From NCBI GenBank assembly GCA_007127615.1, contig SKZB01000220.1, forward strand, positions 1 through 8,160: a DNA stretch of 8,160 nucleotides, read 5' to 3'. This DNA is from Phycisphaerales bacterium (GTDB lineage Bacteria; Planctomycetota; Phycisphaerae; Phycisphaerales; SM1A02). The notes beneath the pieces were generated by a model. The model was given only the letters and a program-made list of their open reading frames with translations. It did no database searches and was not told the DNA's origin. Shown one piece after another: positions 5,530 to 8,160 of this stretch. Made by a program: the position numbers and the translations under genes. Position 1 is the stretch's first letter; every line of letters starts with the position of its first letter.

Positions 5530-5592
5530 TACCTGAAAACCCTGAATACCGTGAACGTCACGAATTCGAAGATTGCCATGAATGCCATGAAT
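5530..5592. repeat. Degenerate 9-bp tandem array, 7 units
   Basis: In register from 5530, seven 9-base units run to 5592. GCCATGAAT occurs exactly at 5575 and 5584. Decayed copies are ACCCTGAAT (5539), ACCGTGAAC (5548) and GTCACGAAT (5557), with weaker units at 5530 (TACCTGAAA) and 5566. The minus-strand consensus is ATTCANGGY. It sits 53-115 bases upstream of the bactofilin ATG, where its promoter should be, so unit gain or loss could change promoter spacing. On the minus strand it reads as Phe-every-third-residue peptide, in a frame that is not a credible gene. Confidence 0.7.
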
Positions 5593-5625
5593 GCATGCTC
5601 ATCGTCATCTCGAACCCTCCGCTCA

Positions 5626-5647
5626 TCGGCCGGCACCTGCCGACCGA
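5626..5647 (-). terminator. Hairpin after the YcaQ gene, possible terminator
   Basis: TCGG (5626-5629) and CGGC (5631-5634) pair with GCCG (5639-5642) and CCGA (5644-5647), with one C/A mismatch and an ACCT loop, giving an 8-bp GC stem. It begins 33 bases past the YcaQ stop. No U-tract follows, so intrinsic termination is uncertain. Confidence 0.35.
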
Positions 5648-5680
5648 ACAGGGTAGCTTCCCACACGAGCGCGGGTGCGG

Positions 5681-6931
5681 TCAATCGCCCGATGATCGCG
5701 GAACCGGCCCCGCGTCGATCCGAACGGGTTTCGGACGGGTCCACCTCTCGGCGCCGATCAGCGCCGCCAGTCGTTCCAAAGCTTCATCCAGCGAAGCCAG
5801 CCGCGTTTTCGTGAACCGCTCGCCCGGCTCGGCCCAGATCCGGTTTAGACGCAGTTCGCCCGCGGCCCGGTCAAACTTCCCGTCCAGCCGGCCGATGAAT
5901 CGATCCCCTTCCAGTACCGGCAGGACGTAGTACCCGAACCGGCGCTGCGCCGCGGGCACGAACGCTTCGAACCGGTAGTCGAAATTGAACCAGCGCCGCA
6001 GCCGCTTCCGGTCGCGGATCACCGGGTCGAACGGCGAGAGAAGCCGCACGTGTTCCGGCGGGTCCGGCGCGGTTCGGATCATTTGGGCAAAATCCGGCAG
6101 GGCGAACCCGCGCTGCGGTTTCGAGCCGTCCGCCACTTCGATCGATAACTCCACGATCTCGCCGCGCTGGAGCGCCGAGCGGCACCACGCGCGGACTCCG
6201 GGTAAATCGACCGCGCGCCAGAACCCCGCGATCTCCGCGGCGCCCGCCACCCCGAGCCGCTCCAGGGCGGACCGGCACGCCCAGTCAACGTGCGCTTCTT
6301 CATCCGGCATCTCGAGCTTCGCCACCTCCGGCAGCACCCGTTCGGTCAGATCGTACACCTTCTGAAAGTTCACCCGGCCGGCGATCGCCAGTTCGCCCGT
6401 GCGCCAGAGATACTCCAGAACCGCCTTCTGCGGCTTCCAGCCCCACCACGGCCCGGATTCGCCCGGCGCATCATCGGCGAAGTCGCGCGACATCAACGGC
6501 CCGTCGCGCTCGATGCGTCCGCGCACCTCCTCGATCACGCGATCGGCGTTCGCCCCGACGCGCTCGCGCCACCAGCGATTGGCGCGGATGCGTTCTTTCG
6601 CGCGGTGAAACCGATGCTTCCAGTGCGGAAACCACGCGCTCGGAATCGCGGAGGCGTCGTGCGTCCAGTTCTCGAAGAGCTGCCGGTCGCGCTCGAGCAG
6701 CCGCGCGAGCAGCTTCGGCCGGTAGTTCTCCAGACGGGTCTGCAGCGTGAGATGATGGGCCCGCTCGATCATGTTGATCGAATCGATCTGCACGAAGCCG
6801 AGCCGTTCGATGAGCGCGCGCAGCGAGTCTGCCGTCGCTCGTCCGGCCGGATCACGCAGCAAGCCCTGCTGCCGCATGAAGAGCCGGCGGGCCTGAGAAG
6901 CCGGTAGAACGACTGGTCGTACGGTTGCCAT
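5681..6931 (-). CDS. ycaQ: YcaQ/AlkX-type winged-helix DNA glycosylase (interstrand crosslink repair)
   Basis: A 416-residue protein of the HTH_42 family, close in length to E. coli YcaQ (about 410). Family members excise bulky alkylated bases and unhook interstrand crosslinks in DNA. The catalytic signature is present as LGFVQIDSIN (44-53), with Gln48-Ile-Asp50, the Q-x-D form of YcaQ rather than the QxQ of AlkZ. Typical neighbours follow: ERAHHLTLQTRLENYRP (56-72), LFENWTHDASAIP (85-97) and, near the end, LLSPFDPVIRDRKRLRRWFNFDYRFE and YYVLPVLEGDRFIGRLDGK. I chose ATG 6931 because GGAG lies 5 bases upstream and the protein then begins at the family N-terminus. ATGs at 6934 and 6946 would add 1 or 5 residues, and the frame stays open to 7192 without family-like sequence. 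It stands alone, with no crosslinker biosynthesis genes nearby, which fits a general repair role. Confidence 0.9.
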   Translation of the reverse strand: MATVRPVVLPASQARRLFMRQQGLLRDPAGRATADSLRALIERLGFVQIDSINMIERAHHLTLQTRLENYRPKLLARLLERDRQLFENWTHDASAIPSAWFPHWKHRFHRAKERIRANRWWRERVGANADRVIEEVRGRIERDGPLMSRDFADDAPGESGPWWGWKPQKAVLEYLWRTGELAIAGRVNFQKVYDLTERVLPEVAKLEMPDEEAHVDWACRSALERLGVAGAAEIAGFWRAVDLPGVRAWCRSALQRGEIVELSIEVADGSKPQRGFALPDFAQMIRTAPDPPEHVRLLSPFDPVIRDRKRLRRWFNFDYRFEAFVPAAQRRFGYYVLPVLEGDRFIGRLDGKFDRAAGELRLNRIWAEPGERFTKTRLASLDEALERLAALIGAERWTRPKPVRIDAGPVPRSSGD

Positions 6932-7008
6932 CATGGCTCCATTCATACCGGAAGCCGCGCCGAACGCCAGCCGCCGGCGATGAATCCCGGGCATCGCGTT
7001 CTCTCGTC

Positions 7009-7027
7009 GTCCCCGCGGAGGGGGGAC
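7009..7027 (-). other. GC-rich hairpin in the YcaQ upstream region
   Basis: GTCCCC (7009-7014) and GGGGAC (7022-7027) are perfect complements around a 7-base loop. On the minus strand it lies 78 bases before the YcaQ ATG, so it could be a leader structure. No partner alternative fold was identified. Confidence 0.3.
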
Positions 7028-7251
7028 CCGGCGGCCGTACGATCGGGTTTCGCTCGTTAGACAACTTTCGATTCCAATTCGAGTGATCGCTGGATGCCGT
7101 TTTTCAGATCCGGGAGGAGCGTGCGACTTCCCGATGATGAGTCCGGTCGCCACGGGTGGATCGATCACGCGGGATGTATCGTGCGCCGTCATCGTGGCAG
7201 TCGGTCGTCGCCCGACATGTGGCCTTCGCTGCGATTGTGGTGCCGCACGGC

Positions 7252-7392
7252 TTCGACGACATGCACGAGTTCTGCAACGGCGCGGCCGGGATGGGTTGCG
7301 GCGGCGCAGACGCCGACGGTCAGCCGAACGTTTTCAATGAATGCATGGTCGGCCTCGCCCTGAAGTCGAATGCCGGTGGCGGGAGAAAGTGA
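7252..7392 (+). pseudogene. Possible decayed dockerin-like C-terminal tail
   Basis: The frame from 7252 to the TGA at 7390-7392 reads FDDMHEFCNGAAGMGC, then GGADADGQPNVFNECMVGLAL. This resembles the calcium-binding dockerin-like tail of many secreted planctomycete proteins (xDxxxFxxCxxG, then ADxDGDGxVxxxDF). Loop positions are broken: GQPNVFN replaces the expected Asp-rich GDGDVDL. The frame opens only at 7141, with no signal peptide or body domain, so any full gene is gone. The likeness comes from pattern memory over about 35 residues and may be chance. Confidence 0.22.
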
Positions 7393-7425
7393 CGAAGTGA
7401 CGAAGGGAAGGCACGGAGGCACGGA
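7389..7425. repeat. Short 8-bp tandem array in two blocks
   Basis: GTGACGAA is repeated exactly at 7389-7396 and 7397-7404. After GGGAA, GGCACGGA is repeated exactly at 7410-7417 and 7418-7425. The units share G-N-N-ACG-R-A and resemble units of the two 9-bp arrays (GTCACGAAT, GGCATGTAC), though the period is one base shorter. It overlaps the stop of the candidate dockerin remnant. Confidence 0.65.
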
Positions 7426-7550
7426 AGCGGGATTCCAGGGGGCGCGCCCAAGGCATCCCGCCCGCCGCAGCCGCCCGGTACGCAGAACGCATCCTTCGCC
7501 TTGGCGTCACCGCTCTGGCCCGGCACGGGACGGCTCCATAAGATTTATCC

Positions 7551-8160
7551 ATGTCCATGACCGCGCTCTGGCTCTATCTCGGTAGCGCATTGGCACTGGC
7601 AGTCGCTGCGTTCACGCTCGCGGTATGGGCCTGGTTCTCTGATCGATCGCGCGGCCGCCGGCGCTGCCCGAAATGCTGGTACACCATCCACGAATCCCCG
7701 GCGCTTCCCACGCACTGCTCGGAGTGCGGCCGCTCGATCGTGCGCGAGCAGGTCCTTTATCGTACGCGCCGGCGATGGAAGTGGGTCGGCGCCAGCGCGG
7801 TCGTTCTCCTGATCGCGGCGTACCTTGCGGTACAACCGAAGGTCCAGCCGTACGGCTGGGGCTCGTTGACGCCGATGACCGCACTGATCCTCCTGCTCCA
7901 GTTCGATGACGCCGACTGGGTGGTGCGCGGCATCGACTCGCAGATCAATCACGACCTTTTTCACCGCCTGCGCGCGCCGGACTTTCTCGATCACTGGGAC
8001 CCGGCGAAAGAGAAAGCGATGTGGCGATGGCAATGGCGATGGCTCGGGCGCACGATTCTGCCCCGGCTGGACGATGAAGCGCTCGACCCAAATGTTCGGC
8101 GAAAGTACCTCGGCTGGATCGCAATGTGTCGCGACTTCGCCGGCGATCGCCAACTGCACG
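7551..8160 (+). CDS. Membrane-anchored zinc-ribbon protein (3' end outside window)
   Basis: The frame is open from ATG 7551 to the right edge and gives 203 residues so far. An N-terminal hydrophobic helix (about 5-28) is followed by a basic stretch and a zinc ribbon, CPKC (39-42) and CSEC (56-59), of the CPKCWY...CSECGR kind common in hypothetical membrane proteins of Phycisphaerae. A second hydrophobic helix (about 79-94) follows. The soluble part continues with charged and aromatic residues, including MWRWQWRW (157-164) and EALDPNVRRKYLGWIAMCRDF. Function is unknown; relatives may sense or scaffold at the membrane, but that is a guess. A second ATG at 7557 is equally possible, and no clear ribosome site is visible for either. 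GC-ending codons and the orderly topology favour this strand over the 204-codon minus-strand frame across the same bases. Confidence 0.78.
   Translation, partial: MSMTALWLYLGSALALAVAAFTLAVWAWFSDRSRGRRRCPKCWYTIHESPALPTHCSECGRSIVREQVLYRTRRRWKWVGASAVVLLIAAYLAVQPKVQPYGWGSLTPMTALILLLQFDDADWVVRGIDSQINHDLFHRLRAPDFLDHWDPAKEKAMWRWQWRWLGRTILPRLDDEALDPNVRRKYLGWIAMCRDFAGDRQLH
8024..8041 (+). repeat. Hexamer repeat GCGATG/GCAATG inside the membrane protein gene
   Basis: GCGATG (8024-8029), GCAATG (8030-8035) and GCGATG (8036-8041) are in tandem, with another GCGATG at 8016-8021. In the gene frame they encode alternating Trp with Arg or Gln (WRWQWRW). The frame is intact through it. Confidence 0.6.

Larger units (their letters stand above)
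6932..7550. other. 619-base gap between divergent genes
   Basis: The gap should contain promoters for the YcaQ gene (minus) and the membrane protein (plus). A TA-richer patch near 7057-7085 is the best place for the YcaQ promoter, but no clear box pair was found. A TAAGAT at 7539-7544 precedes the membrane protein without a matching -35. Several overlapping frames of 70-90 codons occur on both strands, and none is convincing. The gap also holds a GC hairpin (7009-7027), a possible dockerin-like remnant (7252-7392) and a tandem array (7389-7425). Confidence 0.55.

Noticed and set aside
5529..5744. 71-codon minus-strand frame with Phe every third residue
   Set aside because: The periodic peptide is a by-product of the 9-bp array, and the frame overlaps the YcaQ 3' end.
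6290..6907. 205-codon plus-strand frame inside the YcaQ gene
   Set aside because: Antisense shadow; no ribosome site or motif.
1968..7425. CRISPR array
   Set aside because: Repeat units are 8-12 bp with no spacers, and no cas genes are present.
7545..8159. 204-codon minus-strand frame at the right end
   Set aside because: The plus strand encodes helix, zinc ribbon and helix in order over the same bases, a far better gene.

Overview
The window is GC-rich with strongly GC-ending codons in its genes. It looks like a planctomycete, probably Phycisphaerae or a relative. This rests on protein types: a membrane protein with a CPKCWY...CSECGR zinc ribbon, a zinc-ribbon bactofilin, and a free GNAT domain of the kind otherwise joined to a nitrilase domain. 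It is inference, because no rRNA or marker gene is present. No phage, transposon, CRISPR, tRNA or rRNA was seen.

Layout. A plus-strand gene ends at 145 (C-terminus only). It converges on a minus-strand GNAT acetyltransferase (211-948). That gene diverges from a plus-strand amidohydrolase_2 metal hydrolase (1134-1961) across a 185-base region carrying a phased direct repeat and a strong hairpin. The amidohydrolase converges on an unrecognised 315-residue protein (minus, 2046-2993). A 648-base stretch without a convincing gene (2994-3641), rich in palindromes, hairpins and a 12-bp tandem repeat, leads into a divergent RhlE-like DEAD-box RNA helicase (plus, 3642-5024). The helicase ends 18 bases from the stop of a zinc-ribbon bactofilin (minus, 5043-5477). 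Upstream of the bactofilin on the same strand is a YcaQ/AlkX-type DNA crosslink glycosylase (minus, 5681-6931). A second 619-base stretch (6932-7550) holds a possible relic of a dockerin-like tail and an 8-bp tandem array. A membrane-anchored zinc-ribbon protein (plus, 7551 onward) runs off the right edge.

How the genes work together. They are mostly single genes on alternating strands, a mix of housekeeping and repair functions. No defence island, biosynthetic cluster or other multi-gene system can be supported. The most unusual material is: (1) degenerate short tandem arrays (9, 9 and 8 bp period) in three gene gaps, two of them 63 bp long and related in sequence; (2) the structure-dense gap before the helicase; (3) a helicase whose motif VI has His where the arginine finger should be.
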